A stretch of 64,000 nucleotides of DNA from Cohnella hashimotonis (GTDB taxonomy: Bacteria; Bacillota; Bacilli; Paenibacillales; Paenibacillaceae), in NCBI RefSeq assembly GCF_030014955.1, contig NZ_JAGRPV010000001.1, positions 6,386,001 through 6,450,000 of the forward strand, in the 5' to 3' direction. Shown in pieces: positions 63,554 through 64,000 of this stretch (positions are counted from its first letter, which is position 1; each line of letters opens with the position of its first letter). Position numbers and translations under genes: made by a program. Under the pieces are notes generated by a model that saw nothing but the letters and a program-made list of their open reading frames with translations, made no database searches and was not told the DNA's origin.

Positions 63554-64000
63554 TCATCCGTGATGCTTGGGCACGAGCGTGCACAACCGGTTGGAAAACC
63601 GGCTGCCCCATACGGCGACCGCGATCAGAACGATTACGGCGGAGGCCGACAGCGCCAGCGGGGTTAGCGAGTGCGAGAACAGTGCGAGTACGGCCAGCGC
63701 TGCGAGTCCCGTTGCATGCGGTACAGCGAACATTCGGGATACGATCCATATAAAGATCGCGTTGCTCAGCAGATAAAGTGCCGGGGAACCCAATACGACC
63801 AACGCTACGCCGGGCTCCAGATGCCCGGTCGGATGCGCGAGCAGAAATTCGTCCGCGACGGCCGACAGCACGATGCCTCCCGCCAACAGCAGGTGCGTAT
63901 ACGTATAGGCCGCTCTCGCCAGCTGTCCCGGGACGCTCGCGTTTACGATATAGTGATGGCCGATACGCGAGGTCGTCTCAAAGTAGATCCACCACATAGA
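63554..64000 (-). CDS. LtrA-like membrane protein (5' end outside window)
   Basis: 148 residues of the C-terminal part of a polytopic membrane protein. The segment WWIYFETTSRIGHHY, then AYTYTHLLLAGGIVLSAVADEFLLAHP, matches low-temperature-requirement protein A in layout; four hydrophobic helices follow and the end is VPKHHG. The frame is open through base 64000, and the Met at 63997 is internal, not the start. Confidence 0.8.
   Translation of the reverse strand, partial: SMWWIYFETTSRIGHHYIVNASVPGQLARAAYTYTHLLLAGGIVLSAVADEFLLAHPTGHLEPGVALVVLGSPALYLLSNAIFIWIVSRMFAVPHATGLAALAVLALFSHSLTPLALSASAVIVLIAVAVWGSRFSNRLCTLVPKHHG

Overview
The window looks like chromosomal DNA of a GC-rich member of the Paenibacillaceae (Paenibacillus or Cohnella type). 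The basis is: strong AGGAGG-type ribosome binding sites, SLH-anchored giant secreted proteins, paired CUT1 sugar permeases with lipoprotein binding proteins but no local ATPase, membrane-sensor AraC regulators, a GH87 alpha-1,3-glucanase of the architecture known from Paenibacillus/Bacillus circulans, and Bacillus-type mhqO/mhqP genes. Most genes lie on the minus strand. No rRNA, tRNA, phage, transposase or CRISPR was recognised.

Region 1 (1-23.8 kb, minus) is a polysaccharide-utilisation locus. Read 5'->3' on the minus strand it runs: membrane-anchored AraC regulator, terminator, CUT1 transporter B (two permeases, binding protein), an aldose-epimerase-fold protein, a very large secreted protein with an unassigned central module, a cytoplasmic GH36-type galactosidase, CUT1 transporter A (two permeases, binding protein), and a giant secreted GH-A glycosidase with CBM9-like and SLH modules cut by the window start. 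The two secreted enzymes carry near-identical LamG-like modules, which suggests one shared glycan. A likely flow is surface depolymerisation, import by A and B, then intracellular trimming.

Region 2 (23.9-29.8 kb) holds a trio of small membrane proteins of unknown function, two Gfo/Idh/MocA oxidoreductases, a divergent AraC regulator, and a decayed small membrane-protein gene beside tandem palindromic repeats.

Region 3 (29.8-42.8 kb) is probably an organosulfur (or similar thioether) scavenging cluster: Opp/Dpp-type ABC transporter, two paralogous NtaA/DszA-type flavin monooxygenases, a DszC/SfnB-like flavoprotein, an M20 amidohydrolase, an AhpD-like protein and a LysR regulator. It recalls the B. 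subtilis yxe/ytm gene sets but uses a peptide-type transporter.

Region 4 (42.9-59.1 kb) is surface and glucan biology: a 2062-residue SLH protein built as two equal blocks (six atrophied-Ig repeats plus one orphan module each), a MalT-like LuxR regulator, an AraC regulator divergent from a GHL6-type glycosidase, and a complete GH87 alpha-1,3-glucanase preceded by a perfect catabolite-response element.

Region 5 (59.2-64 kb) is an electrophile/quinone-stress group (mhqP, mhqO, a GAPDH, an FMN reductase) under a promoter that overlaps a MhqR-like dyad. It is followed by a 51-bp minisatellite and the 3' end of an LtrA-like gene.
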